The notes beneath the pieces were generated by a model, which saw only the letters and a list, made by a program, of their open reading frames with translations, made no database searches and was not told the DNA's origin. A stretch of 64,000 nt of DNA. It comes from an uncultured Oscillospiraceae bacterium. GTDB lineage: Bacteria; Bacillota; Clostridia; Oscillospirales; Oscillospiraceae. Positions 8,025 to 16,225 of the stretch are shown one piece after another. Position 1 is the stretch's first letter. Every line of letters starts with the position of its first letter. A program made the translations under genes and the position numbers. Where the stretch lies: the NCBI GenBank assembly GCA_947624065.1, contig CANQIO010000004.1, positions 23,776 through 87,775 on the forward strand, read 5' to 3'.

Positions 8025-8155
8025 ACCGGATCATAAAGCTTGTCCCGCTCCCGGACTTCCAGCTGACGCCGGAAGAGGCGCGGCAGGTGGATCAGGCAGC
8101 CAATGAGATAGCCGCCGGGGATTACGTGCAGGATAGCGCCGTGAACTGGGATTGA
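8021..8155 (+). CDS. hypothetical 44-residue peptide coupled to the toxin gene
   Basis: A short frame starting with GTG in a second GTGA overlap with the end of the toxin gene. It contains LPDFQLTPEEARQVDQAANEI followed by an acidic tail ending VNWD. I do not recognise a family. The repeated overlap geometry and absence of rare-looking codons suggest it is translated. It could be an additional antitoxin-like tail or a remnant. Confidence 0.45.
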   Translation: MNRIIKLVPLPDFQLTPEEARQVDQAANEIAAGDYVQDSAVNWD

Positions 8156-8185
8156 CGGTGTTGATCGGGACTGGGGGCAGGCAAT

Positions 8186-8353
8186 ATGCAGCTTATATTT
8201 GTTCTGCTGATCGTCATCGGCGTGGCGCTTATCGTTTACGGCGTGCTCCGCGCCGCAGATGGTGACAGCACAAAGCCGCCGCAGGACGAGGGGCACGGCG
8301 TGGACGTAGTATACCGGGTCCCGTCCGTGTTCGACCGGCGGGATAAAAAGTGA
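8186..8353 (+). CDS. hypothetical single-pass membrane peptide
   Basis: A 55-residue frame starting at ATG 8186. Residues 2-22 (QLIFVLLIVIGVALIVYGVLR) form one clear transmembrane segment, and the rest is a hydrophilic, mostly charged tail ending FDRRDKK. Upstream is only a weak G-rich stretch as ribosome site. No family is recognised. Its place at the end of the toxin-antitoxin patch suggests a mobile-element remnant. Confidence 0.45.
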   Translation: MQLIFVLLIVIGVALIVYGVLRAADGDSTKPPQDEGHGVDVVYRVPSVFDRRDKK

Positions 8354-8422
8354 CGTCGTATTACGGATCTGGTGGCAATACGGGCTTGATTTTTTCTCCT
8401 GCCATTGGTATCATAAAGCCGT

Positions 8423-8462
8423 GAGCAGCACGGCGGCGAACTCGCCGCACTGCTCGGGTTTT
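8423..8462. terminator. hairpin with T-tract, possible terminator
   Basis: GAGCAG...CTGCTC with an inner GGCG/CGCC pairing (8423-8455), followed by GGGTTTTG. It stands in the stretch 8354-8600, which otherwise holds no gene I can support. Confidence 0.5.
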
Positions 8463-8463
8463 G

Positions 8464-8508
8464 TCATCGGGGGTAGGTTGCTGGACCTTGGGCCCCCGAT
8501 GACTTTTT
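8464..8508 (+). terminator. hairpin with T-tract, terminator
   Basis: TCATCGGGGG (8464-8473) pairs with CCCCCGATGA (8493-8502) and is followed by C and TTTTT (8504-8508). With the preceding hairpin it would insulate the accessory patch from the lacI gene. Confidence 0.65.
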
Positions 8509-8600
8509 GCGCTTTCAGCGGGCGTGCCGGCGTTGGACAAAATATGCCATTTGCACCGCATGGGGGCCGTCGGAGGGCCTTTTCTTGTCCAAGTCGGACG

Positions 8601-8629
8601 TTGCCAACCGGCGGCAAGTGTAGTATATT
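8601..8629 (+). promoter_or_regulatory. promoter of the first LacI-family regulator
   Basis: TTGCCA (8601-8606), 17-base spacer, TATATT (8624-8629), about 50 bases before the start codon. Confidence 0.6.
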
Positions 8630-8680
8630 ATTGCTTTAGATGGCTACAGCGATATCTCGAAGAAGCGGGGGAGCTTACAT

Positions 8681-9697
8681 ATGGAAAGGGTCAGTATCCG
8701 GGATGTGGCGCGCGAGGCGGGCGTGTCCATCACCACCGTTTCCAAGGCGTTGAACGATTACCCGGATGTGAGTCCGGAGACCAGGCGGCGCGTCAGCGAG
8801 ATCGCCCAGAGGATGAATTACGTCCCGGATGTGGCCGGGCGGAGCATGGGCGGCATCACGGAAAAGGTGATCGGCCTGCTCTTGAACGACCTGACCCCCA
8901 CGGACCCCTCCGGCGCCGTGTTCGGCATCCTCAGCGGGGCGTACCATGCCTGCGCGGACAGCGGCATCGACTTCGTGCTGTTGACCACGAACCCCGGGTC
9001 CCAGGAGGAGACGTCGCTCAAGCGCCTGTGCCTGAGCAAGCGCCTGGACGGCATCATCTGCAACGGCTTCCGGCTGCATGACCCCTATCTGGAGCAGGCG
9101 CGCCAGCTGGACCTGCCCTGCGCGGTCATCGACGTGGAGATGAACGATCCCCGGATCGTGGACGTGAGCATCGACAACGTCCAGGCGGCGGACGAGGCGG
9201 TCACATTCCTGCTGGGCTGCGGCTGCCGGGCCATCGCCCTCATCAACGGCTCCGCACGGGCGGACGTATCCCTGCGGCGCGGCCGGGGCTATGCCCAGGC
9301 GCTGACGCGCTCCGGGCTGCCCGTCCGGCCGGAGTGGACGGTCGACGCGGACTTTGACATGGACAGCGCCTACCACGCCGCGGTGGAGCTTTTGCGGCAG
9401 TATCCGGAACTGGACGCCTTCTTCTGCGCCAGCGACGTGATGGCCCTGGGCGTTTGCCAGGCCATCGAGGAGGCCGGCCGAAAGGTGGGCGCGGACGTGA
9501 TGGTGGTGGGCTTCGACGACATCCCCACCGCCCGGTATATGTACGGCGGGCTGACCACCGTCCGGCAGGATTTCTATAAAATGGGCTACAACGCGGGCAT
9601 GGCGGTGTACCGGCAGATCCAGGGCCAGAAGCCGGCGGACGCCTCCGTCGGCCTTTTACACGAACTCGTCATCCGCAGTACCGCACACGGCGGCTGA
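8681..9697 (+). CDS. LacI-family transcriptional regulator (alpha-glucoside operon)
   Basis: A 338-residue repressor. The N-terminal helix-turn-helix and hinge region are classic (VSIRDVAREAGVSITTVSKALN, then a YVPDVAGRSM hinge), followed by a periplasmic-binding-protein-like ligand domain ending with the family pattern DVMVVGFDDIPTARYM..LTTVRQD. GGGGGAG provides the ribosome site. It precedes the alpha-glucoside genes and is separated from them by a promoter at 9751-9780 and a palindrome at 9790-9803. The same palindrome recurs before the GH65 gene. I infer that it represses the downstream transport and phosphorylase genes and responds to an alpha-glucoside, but no ligand can be read from sequence. 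Confidence 0.9.
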   Translation: MERVSIRDVAREAGVSITTVSKALNDYPDVSPETRRRVSEIAQRMNYVPDVAGRSMGGITEKVIGLLLNDLTPTDPSGAVFGILSGAYHACADSGIDFVLLTTNPGSQEETSLKRLCLSKRLDGIICNGFRLHDPYLEQARQLDLPCAVIDVEMNDPRIVDVSIDNVQAADEAVTFLLGCGCRAIALINGSARADVSLRRGRGYAQALTRSGLPVRPEWTVDADFDMDSAYHAAVELLRQYPELDAFFCASDVMALGVCQAIEEAGRKVGADVMVVGFDDIPTARYMYGGLTTVRQDFYKMGYNAGMAVYRQIQGQKPADASVGLLHELVIRSTAHGG

Positions 9698-9750
9698 AAA
9701 CCTGGCAAAAAGTCCAAAAAGCGGCGAAGAAAATTAGTAGTTTTGGGGGC

Positions 9751-9780
9751 TTTACAGGTTTAGGCGCCGTGTGTTATTAT
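9751..9780 (+). promoter_or_regulatory. promoter of the alpha-glucoside operon
   Basis: TTTACA (9751-9756), 18-base spacer, TATTAT (9775-9780). The operator palindrome begins 10 bases downstream, where a bound repressor would block initiation. Confidence 0.6.
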
Positions 9781-9789
9781 GTTTTTGAC

Positions 9790-9803
9790 CAAAAACGTTT
9801 TCG
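9790..9803. promoter_or_regulatory. LacI-type operator, copy 1
   Basis: CAAAAACGTTTTCG, centred on AAAACGTTTT with the CG centre typical of LacI-family sites. It is the exact reverse complement of the sequence at 10580-10593. Confidence 0.65.
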
Positions 9804-9827
9804 ATACTCGACGTGGCGGTGACGCGG

Positions 9828-10256
9828 ATGAAAAAGCGCATGATGTACGGCCTGCTGCGGCTGCTGTGCGCGGGCGTGGACTATCTGCTGCTGATGCTGC
9901 CGGTCCAGCTGGGGATGTTCGGCATGCTGGGCGTGCCGGCCCGGAGCGTGGATTTCCTGTTCCGGCTGCTGTTCGCGGTGTACGGGGTGCTGATGATCGA
10001 GTACTTCCACGGCGCGACGGTGGGCAAGTACCTGGGCGGGCTGATGGTGGTGGATAAGACCGGCGGCAAGGCCACGATGCTCTATGTGGGACTGCGGGAG
10101 TTGGTGCGGTCGATGTATCTGATCCCCTTTGCCGGGTGGCTGGCCGGGCTGGTGAGCGTGGTGATGCTCTTCTGGAAGGGCCAGACCCTGCACGACATGG
10201 TGGGGCGGACGGCGGTCATCCGCCGGAAGGACTACACGCCGGAGGAGGAGCCATGA
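9828..10256 (+). CDS. RDD-family membrane protein
   Basis: A 142-residue integral membrane protein with about three hydrophobic segments (around residues 5-30, 40-58 and 97-120) and an RDD-type arrangement: a first helix with conserved charged or aromatic residues (CAGVDYLLLMLP), a second with a GKYLGGLMVVD turn, and the C-terminal QTLHDMVGRTAVI pattern characteristic of RDD proteins. Function of the family is mostly unknown; some members are ion antiporters. ATG 9828 is preferred; GTG 9813 in frame is an alternative. It is the first gene after the operator and overlaps the next gene by ATGA, so it is under the same control as sugar uptake. Confidence 0.75.
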   Translation: MKKRMMYGLLRLLCAGVDYLLLMLPVQLGMFGMLGVPARSVDFLFRLLFAVYGVLMIEYFHGATVGKYLGGLMVVDKTGGKATMLYVGLRELVRSMYLIPFAGWLAGLVSVVMLFWKGQTLHDMVGRTAVIRRKDYTPEEEP

Positions 10257-10540
10257 ACCTGGACGAGGTATTCGGCCTGCAGGAGACCGACCCCATGGTC
10301 AGCACCGACCCGCTGCTGCTTTTCGCCTGCGTCGCGAGCGCCATCCTGGCGGCATGGCTGTGCGTACACATCTACCGGGACACCAACGACACGGCCAAGA
10401 GCGTGAAGCTGTATATCCCCATCGCGGCGGTGGGTGGGTTCCTGTTCGCCATGGCGGGGGTGCCGTCCCTGTTCGCCTTCGGGGCCCAGCTTTGCGGGCT
10501 GGTGGCCCTGGGCTTTATTTCAAACCGATATTTCAGATAA
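10253..10540 (+). CDS. hypothetical small membrane protein
   Basis: A 95-residue protein with three hydrophobic segments (about residues 21-39, 53-68 and 70-88) and no recognised domain. Its ATG overlaps the stop of the RDD gene (ATGA), and GGAGGAGG lies 4-11 bases upstream, so the two are co-translated. The pairing with an RDD protein suggests a small two-part membrane assembly, but its job in the alpha-glucoside operon is unknown. Confidence 0.65.
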   Translation: MNLDEVFGLQETDPMVSTDPLLLFACVASAILAAWLCVHIYRDTNDTAKSVKLYIPIAAVGGFLFAMAGVPSLFAFGAQLCGLVALGFISNRYFR

Positions 10541-10579
10541 CACGGGCTTGTTTCACAGGCCTTTTTCTACGGCCAACAC

Positions 10580-10593
10580 CGAAAACGTTTTTG
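10580..10593. promoter_or_regulatory. LacI-type operator, copy 2
   Basis: CGAAAACGTTTTTG, the exact reverse complement of the site at 9790-9803, lying 30 bases before the GH65 start. Two copies about 790 bases apart could allow looping or a second controlled promoter. Confidence 0.65.
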
Positions 10594-10622
10594 TTTGACC
10601 TTTAACGATGAGGATGCGACCT

Positions 10623-12944
10623 ATGACAGCAATGGATTACAGCCAGGCGAAGGACTGGATCATCGCCGAGAGCCGATTTGACGTTTCCTGCCTTGGCAAG
10701 TGCGAGGCGGTCATGTGCCTGGGCAACGGCTATATGGGCCTGCGCAGCGCCACCGAGGAGACCTATGTGGGCGAGCAGCGGGACCTGTTCGTGGCGGGCA
10801 CGTTCAATAAGTTCGACGACGACGAGGTGACGGAGCTGCCCAACGCCGCGGACGTGATCGGGCTGGATATGACCCTGGATGGGGAGCGGTTCGATCTGAC
10901 GACCGGCAGCGTGGAGCAATACCGGCGCAGCTTGTGCCTCAAAACGGGGGAGCTCACGCGCCGCGCGGTGTGGCGCAGCCCCGCCGGCAGGCGCTATGAG
11001 CTGACGTTTTGCCGGGTGGTATCCATGGACCGGCGGCACGTGATCGCCCAGAAGGTATCCGTCACGCCCCTGGACGGCGGCGCGGAGCTGTTTTTGGCCG
11101 GCGGCATCAACGGCCGGATGAACAACAGCGGCAGCCAGCACTTTTCCGAGGGAGAAAAGCGGCTGTATGACGGCCGCTTCATGCAGTACACCCAGACCAC
11201 CGGCCAGTCGAAGATCGACTTTTTCCTGAACACCGCCTTCCGGTTCTCCCTGGACGGGGAGCCGCTGGAGGCGAAGGGCTTCATCTCCATGGACCGGCGG
11301 ATCATCCGGCAGGAGTTCGAACTGACTGTCCCCGCCGGCAAGACCTTGACGGCGGAGAAGATATCCAATGTCTACACCTCCCGGGACCGGGAGTGCGAGG
11401 GCGTGACCTTCCGGCAGATCCAGGAGCGTTCCCTGGACGAGGAAAAGGCGGCCTGCGCCGCCGGATACGACGCGCTGGCCCAGGCCAGTGCCAGGGCGTG
11501 GGGGGAGATCTGGGACGCCGCGCCGGTCCTGATCGAGGCCGAGGACCCCTTCGACCAGCTGGCGGTCCGCTTTGCCCAGTACCATCTGCACAGCATGACC
11601 CCCGCCCATGACCACCGCATGAACGTCGCGGCCAAGGGCCTGTCCGGCGAGGCATACAAGGGCCATACCTTCTGGGACACGGAGATGTTCGTGCTGCCCT
11701 ATTTCATCTACACCGCGCCCAGGATCGCCCGGAGCCTGGAGGAATACCGCTGGCTGAGTCTGGCGGGCGCCCACAGGAAGGCCGCGGAAAACGGCTACGA
11801 GGGGGCCCAGTTCCCCTGGGAGGCGGCCTGGATCGACGACGGCGAGGTGACCCCGGTGTGGGGCGCGGCGGACATCGTCACCGGTCTGCCCATCAAGATC
11901 TGGTCCGGCTTCATCGAGCAGCACATCACCGCGGACGTGGCCTACGGTGCCTGGGAGTACTACATGGTCACCGGCGACGGGGACTTCATGGACCGGTGCG
12001 GATACGAGCTCATCCTGGACACGGCCAAGTTCTGGGCCAGCCGCCTGGAGGAGGGCGAGGACGGGCTGCTGCACATCAACGACGTGGTGGGGCCCGACGA
12101 GTATAAGGAGCATGTGGACGACAACGCCTTCACCAACTACATGGCCGCCTGGAACATCGCCAAGGCCATGGAGTACGCGGCGTTTTTGAAAAAGGAGAAG
12201 CCGGCGCTGTACAGCGCGCTGGACGAAAAGCTGGACCTGGCGGCCGCGGAGCGGCAGTGGGCGGAGAAGCTGCCCCGGCTGTACCTGCCCCGGCCCAGGG
12301 CCGACGGGGTGATCCCCCAGGACCGTACATACCTGACGCTGCGGGACATCGATCTGACCAAGTACAAGAACCAGACGGCCGTGGGCAGCATCTACCGGGA
12401 CTATAACCAGGAGCAGATCACCCGGATGCAGGTGTCCAAGCAGGCGGACATCCTCATCATGTTCCTGCTGCTGGAGAACCAATTCTCCCTGGACGTGAAG
12501 CGGGCCAACTGGAATTACTATGAGCCGCGCACGCTCCACGATTCGTCTCTGTCCCTGTCCACCCACTGCATCCTGGCCAACGACATGGGGGACCGGAAGC
12601 TGGCGTATGCGCTTTTTAAGCGCGCGGCGGCCATCGACCTGGGGCCGGATATGGCCAGCAGCAGCGCGGGCATCCACGCCGCGGCGCTGGGCGGCATCTG
12701 GCAGGGCGTGGTGTTCGGCTTCGGCGGCGTGCGGATGCTCCAGGGGGCGCTGCGCATCGAGCCGAAGCTGCCGGAGAGCTGGAGCCGGCTGGCGTTCCGC
12801 TTTTACTGGCACGGCCAGCAGCTGCGCCTGGAGGCGACCCGGAGCGAGATGCGCCTGACCAACCTGACCGGCGGGGAGCCTGTGCGCTTTATCCACGGCG
12901 GGAATGAGCACGTTCTGGACGGGGAGCTGACGCTGCCCCTGTGA
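10623..12944 (+). CDS. GH65 family alpha-glucoside phosphorylase
   Basis: A 773-residue cytoplasmic inverting phosphorylase. GH65 members split maltose, trehalose, kojibiose, nigerose or similar disaccharides with phosphate into beta-glucose-1-phosphate and a sugar. N-terminal landmark: CLGNGYMGLRSATEE. The (alpha/alpha)6 catalytic domain includes KGHTFWDTEMFVLPY, and the general acid is Glu493 in VVGPDEYKEHVDDN. Phosphate-binding region: HDSSLSLSTHCILA near residue 640. The exact disaccharide is not deducible; the motif around Glu493 looks more like the trehalose/kojibiose/nigerose type than classic maltose phosphorylase. ATG 10623 is preferred because AGGA lies 8 bases upstream; ATG 10608 is in frame. 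A beta-phosphoglucomutase at the operon end matches the expected product. Confidence 0.88.
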   Translation: MTAMDYSQAKDWIIAESRFDVSCLGKCEAVMCLGNGYMGLRSATEETYVGEQRDLFVAGTFNKFDDDEVTELPNAADVIGLDMTLDGERFDLTTGSVEQYRRSLCLKTGELTRRAVWRSPAGRRYELTFCRVVSMDRRHVIAQKVSVTPLDGGAELFLAGGINGRMNNSGSQHFSEGEKRLYDGRFMQYTQTTGQSKIDFFLNTAFRFSLDGEPLEAKGFISMDRRIIRQEFELTVPAGKTLTAEKISNVYTSRDRECEGVTFRQIQERSLDEEKAACAAGYDALAQASARAWGEIWDAAPVLIEAEDPFDQLAVRFAQYHLHSMTPAHDHRMNVAAKGLSGEAYKGHTFWDTEMFVLPYFIYTAPRIARSLEEYRWLSLAGAHRKAAENGYEGAQFPWEAAWIDDGEVTPVWGAADIVTGLPIKIWSGFIEQHITADVAYGAWEYYMVTGDGDFMDRCGYELILDTAKFWASRLEEGEDGLLHINDVVGPDEYKEHVDDNAFTNYMAAWNIAKAMEYAAFLKKEKPALYSALDEKLDLAAAERQWAEKLPRLYLPRPRADGVIPQDRTYLTLRDIDLTKYKNQTAVGSIYRDYNQEQITRMQVSKQADILIMFLLLENQFSLDVKRANWNYYEPRTLHDSSLSLSTHCILANDMGDRKLAYALFKRAAAIDLGPDMASSSAGIHAAALGGIWQGVVFGFGGVRMLQGALRIEPKLPESWSRLAFRFYWHGQQLRLEATRSEMRLTNLTGGEPVRFIHGGNEHVLDGELTLPL

Positions 12945-13020
12945 GCGGATCAAAGCGCGGGATCGGAAACGTCCGCGCATTGACGATAAAGAAACTATAT
13001 TTTTTAAGGAGGAAACCGCA

Positions 13021-14292
13021 ATGACTACCCGCAATTTCCTGAAGAGGATCGTTCTCTTCACCCTGGTGCTGTGCCTGGTGTGCAGTTTCAGCGCGGTGGC
13101 GTTCGCCGATGGGGAAGAGGACTTCTCCGGCCGGACGCTGACCGTGGGCATCTGGGGCGGCAACGATCAGGAGACCGCCGCCATCGAGACCCTCAAGGCC
13201 AACTTTGAGGCGGCGCACAACTGCACCGTGGATCTGAAGGTCTACACCGACTACAACACCCAGATCCAGGCCGACTTCATCGGCAAGACCGCTCCCGACG
13301 TGTTCTACGTCAACGGCTCCGTGTTCCCCTTCATCAGCTCTTTGGGCGTGATGGACGCGCTGGACCCCGAGGAGTATGATCTGGACCAGTTCTATCCCAA
13401 CCTGGTCGCCGCCTTCACCGACGCGGACGGCAACGTGCTGTGCGTGCCCAAGGACGTGTCCACCCTGGCCACCTACTACAACATCGACCTGCTGGAGGCC
13501 GCCGGCTACACCCCCGAGGACATCCCCGACGACTATGACGACTACATGGCTTTCCTGACCGACCTGCAGGCCAAGCTGGACGAGGTCTACGGCAAGAACG
13601 CTGTCGCCGCCATGACCTATAACCAGGACCTGGCCCGCAACCTGTTCATCCTGCAGGACGGCACCGACGGCCTGATCGACGCTGACGGCAACGCCACCCT
13701 GACCAGCGACGGCGTCGTGGCCAACATGCAGTTCATCCTGGACTTCGTGGACGCCGGCGTGTGGAAGACCCCCAGTGACCTGGGTCTGGGCTGGAACGGC
13801 GAGGCCTTCGGCACCGGCAAGGTCGCCATCATGGAAGAGGGCAACTGGGTCTACGGCACTCTGAAGACCGACTACAGCGACATCAACTTTGGCGTCAAGG
13901 CCATGCCCGTGTATCACGGCACCCAGTACTCCATGAGCTACACCGTGGGCTACGGCATCTACACCCTGAGCGAGAACAAGGATATGGCCTCCGCCTGGAT
14001 CAAGTATGTCACCGGCGTCGACGGCCTGAACATCTGGTGCTCCGGCGCCGGCTGCCTGCCCCCGCGCGCTGACGCGGCCGAGGCCATGGACGTGGAGAGC
14101 GACCCCGTCTGGGCCGTCCACTCCGAGATGGCTGGCTGCTCCATCCCCGAGCAGCTGGGCAATAACTACACCATCATCAACACCGCCTATCAGAACTGGC
14201 TGCCCGAGGCCGTCAGCGGCAACATGACCGCCGCCGAGTTCCTGGCCGAGGCTGAGAGCCAGGCCAACATGGAGATCGCCAACGCCGGCTGA
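13021..14292 (+). CDS. extracellular sugar-binding protein of ABC importer (alpha-glucoside operon)
   Basis: A 423-residue family-1 solute-binding protein (MalE-like). A signal peptide of about 30 residues ends at AFA-DG. The mature part starts with LTVGIWGGND and contains the usual KTAPDVFYVNGS and STLATYYNIDLLEAAGYT blocks. There is no convincing lipobox: the only cysteines near the end of the signal (LCLVCS) do not fit the consensus. It follows the GH65 gene after an AAGGAGG ribosome site and is followed by a stable hairpin before the permeases, consistent with extra expression of the binding protein. Ligand is inferred as an alpha-gluco-oligosaccharide from the neighbours. Confidence 0.9.
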   Translation: MTTRNFLKRIVLFTLVLCLVCSFSAVAFADGEEDFSGRTLTVGIWGGNDQETAAIETLKANFEAAHNCTVDLKVYTDYNTQIQADFIGKTAPDVFYVNGSVFPFISSLGVMDALDPEEYDLDQFYPNLVAAFTDADGNVLCVPKDVSTLATYYNIDLLEAAGYTPEDIPDDYDDYMAFLTDLQAKLDEVYGKNAVAAMTYNQDLARNLFILQDGTDGLIDADGNATLTSDGVVANMQFILDFVDAGVWKTPSDLGLGWNGEAFGTGKVAIMEEGNWVYGTLKTDYSDINFGVKAMPVYHGTQYSMSYTVGYGIYTLSENKDMASAWIKYVTGVDGLNIWCSGAGCLPPRADAAEAMDVESDPVWAVHSEMAGCSIPEQLGNNYTIINTAYQNWLPEAVSGNMTAAEFLAEAESQANMEIANAG

Positions 14293-14325
14293 TCCCTCCA
14301 TCCGCGCGAGCCTTAGGTAACAGCG

Positions 14326-14353
14326 ATCCCGGCCGGCTCCGGCCGGCCGGGAT
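14326..14353 (+). promoter_or_regulatory. intercistronic hairpin between binding protein and permease genes
   Basis: A perfect 12-bp GC-rich stem (14326-14337 with 14342-14353) and 4-base loop without a T-tract. Such hairpins typically stabilise the upstream mRNA and lower downstream expression, as in malE-malF operons. Confidence 0.6.
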
Positions 14354-14382
14354 GTCCCTCGAAAGAAAAGGAGTGAAGCCTG

Positions 14383-15288
14383 ATGGCAAAGCCAACAAAG
14401 CGGCAGCTGCAGGAGTGGAAGCAGGGCTATCTGTTTATAACGCCGGCCGTACTGGTCATCGGCGTGTTCATCGGCATTGCCGCGCTGTTCGTGGTGTACC
14501 TGTCCTTCATGAAGGTCAACCTGTTCACCGACACCTATACCTTCGTGAAGCTGGACAACTACCTGCGCCTGTTCAAGGACCCCACGGCCCGCAAGGCCCT
14601 GACCAACTCCCTGACCTTCTCCCTGATCGTGGTGCCCAGCCAGACCGTCATCGCGCTGGTGGTGGCCAGCGTCCTCAACGGCAAGATCAAGGGAAAATAC
14701 GCTTTCCGTACCATCTATTTTCTGCCGACCCTGACCTCCAGCTCCGCGCTGACCCTGATCTTCATGTTCATGTTCAGCGTCACCGGCCCCATCAACATGT
14801 TCCTCATCAAGATGGGCATCCTGCCGGTGGGGGAGGGCATCAACTTTTTGAACAACCCCTCCTTCGCCCTGAAGGTCATCATGATCATGAACATCTGGTC
14901 CACCGTGCCCCAGTACACTACCATGTATCTGGCCAGCCTGCAGGACCTGCCGGCGTCCCTGTATGAGGCCGCCAGCATCGACGGCGCCAACAGCTTCAAG
15001 AAGTTCATGAACGTGACGGTGCCCTACCTCAAGCCCATCACCACCTATGTGCTCCTGACCGGCATCATCGGCACCCTGCAGATGTTCGACCAGGCGTATA
15101 TCTTCTCCAACGGCTCCGGCGGACCGGCCAACAGTACGCTGACCGTGTCCCTGATGGTGTACCGCTACGCCTTCGGCAGCAACAACGCCATGGGCTATGC
15201 CTCCACCATCGCCATCGTACTGGCGGTCGTGATCATGGCGGTGTCGTTCCTGTCCGAGAAGCTCAACGCGTCCGAGAGCCTGTATTGA
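14383..15288 (+). CDS. ABC sugar permease, MalF/UgpA-type
   Basis: A 301-residue membrane protein with six predicted helices and the EAA loop of binding-protein-dependent permeases (YEAASIDGANSFKKFMNVTVPYLKP, about residues 202-226), which contacts the ATPase. It lies between the binding protein and the second permease and forms the inner-membrane channel with it. No ATP-binding subunit is encoded nearby, so a shared MsmK/UgpC-type ATPase from elsewhere is expected. Confidence 0.9.
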   Translation: MAKPTKRQLQEWKQGYLFITPAVLVIGVFIGIAALFVVYLSFMKVNLFTDTYTFVKLDNYLRLFKDPTARKALTNSLTFSLIVVPSQTVIALVVASVLNGKIKGKYAFRTIYFLPTLTSSSALTLIFMFMFSVTGPINMFLIKMGILPVGEGINFLNNPSFALKVIMIMNIWSTVPQYTTMYLASLQDLPASLYEAASIDGANSFKKFMNVTVPYLKPITTYVLLTGIIGTLQMFDQAYIFSNGSGGPANSTLTVSLMVYRYAFGSNNAMGYASTIAIVLAVVIMAVSFLSEKLNASESLY

Positions 15289-15304
15289 TAAGGAGGGAAA
15301 AGGC

Positions 15305-16135
15305 ATGAAACCGAAAAAGTCCCTTGGCCGGGTGATGATGTACGTCATCCTCGTGGCCTATGCTGCGGTCACGCTGTATCCCTTCCTGTGGATGGTGGCC
15401 GCGTCCTTCAAGCCTCTGCGGGAGATCGTGGGCGGCAACATGAGCCTGTTCTCCGAAAATATGTCCTTTGAGAACTACCGGACGATCTTCGGCCACACGT
15501 CCCTGTTCCCCCGGTGGTTCCTCAACTCCCTGATGGTGGCCACCGTCGGCACGGTCATCAATGTGTTCATCAACTCCATGGCCGGCTACTCCCTGTCCCG
15601 CCTGCGCTATCCCGGCCGGGACAAGATCTATCACGGCCTGCTGCTGCTCATGATGATCCCCGGACAGGTGCTGCTGATCCCCAACTATCTGCTGCTGCAG
15701 CAGTTCGGCATGCTGGACAGCTACTCCGCCCTGATCCTGCCCGCCGCGGCGAACATCGCCAACATCTTCCTGATGCGGCAGTTCTTTATCAACTTCCCCC
15801 GGGACGTGGAGGAGGCGGCGGAGATCGACGGACTGAGCCGCTACGGCGTGTTCTTCCGCATCGCCATGCCTCTGGCCCGGCCCACCATCGCCACCACGGC
15901 GATCTTCGGGTTTATGGGCTTCTGGAACGAGTTCACCAAGCCCATGCTGTATTTGAAGACCAACACCAAATACACCCTGACTCTGGGCCTGCAGAGCTTC
16001 CAGTCCCAGAACGCGGGCACCATGTGGAACCAAGTGATGGCGGCGGCCTGCATCTCGGTGCTGCCGATCATCATCATCTACCTGATCTTCAACAAGTTCT
16101 TCCTTGTCGGACTGCGGATGGATGGAGAGAAATAA
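15305..16135 (+). CDS. ABC sugar permease, MalG/UgpE-type
   Basis: A 276-residue permease with an N-terminal helix (YVILVAYAAVTLYPFLWMVAASFK), further helices, and an EAA loop (EEAAEIDGLSRYGVFFRIAMPLARP near residue 165). It starts 16 bases after its partner with an AAGGAGG site and is followed by a terminator hairpin at 16157-16206. Confidence 0.9.
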   Translation: MKPKKSLGRVMMYVILVAYAAVTLYPFLWMVAASFKPLREIVGGNMSLFSENMSFENYRTIFGHTSLFPRWFLNSLMVATVGTVINVFINSMAGYSLSRLRYPGRDKIYHGLLLLMMIPGQVLLIPNYLLLQQFGMLDSYSALILPAAANIANIFLMRQFFINFPRDVEEAAEIDGLSRYGVFFRIAMPLARPTIATTAIFGFMGFWNEFTKPMLYLKTNTKYTLTLGLQSFQSQNAGTMWNQVMAAACISVLPIIIIYLIFNKFFLVGLRMDGEK

Positions 16136-16156
16136 ACGCTGTGCGTGGACCGGCGG

Positions 16157-16206
16157 CGCGCCGTATCCTATGCTGGCCTTTGGCTTGAGGATACGGCGCG
16201 TTTTTT
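16157..16206 (+). terminator. intrinsic terminator between permease and GH13 genes
   Basis: A 13-bp perfect stem (16157-16169 with 16188-16200) followed directly by TTTTTT. It lies upstream of the TTG start of the GH13 gene, so the enzyme genes depend on read-through or a promoter not recognised. Confidence 0.85.
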
Positions 16207-16225
16207 ATCGAAAGAGGTGAGGCGT

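Noticed and set aside
8361..8617. Short overlapping minus-strand frames in the gap before lacI
   Set aside because: They run through two hairpins with T-tracts and have no credible start or motif.
6929..8640. Attachment site of an integrated element at the tRNA-Gln 3' end
   Set aside because: I looked for a second copy of the tRNA 3' end in the accessory patch and found none, and no integrase is encoded.
12955..12980. Third LacI operator near GGAAACGTCC before the binding-protein gene
   Set aside because: Only the AAACGT core is shared; the symmetry is broken, and the GCGCGG...CCGCGC hairpin around it explains the sequence equally well.
10602..13163. Long minus-strand frame opposite GH65
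   Set aside because: Same mirror effect; it runs past both ends of the GH65 gene and shows no motif.
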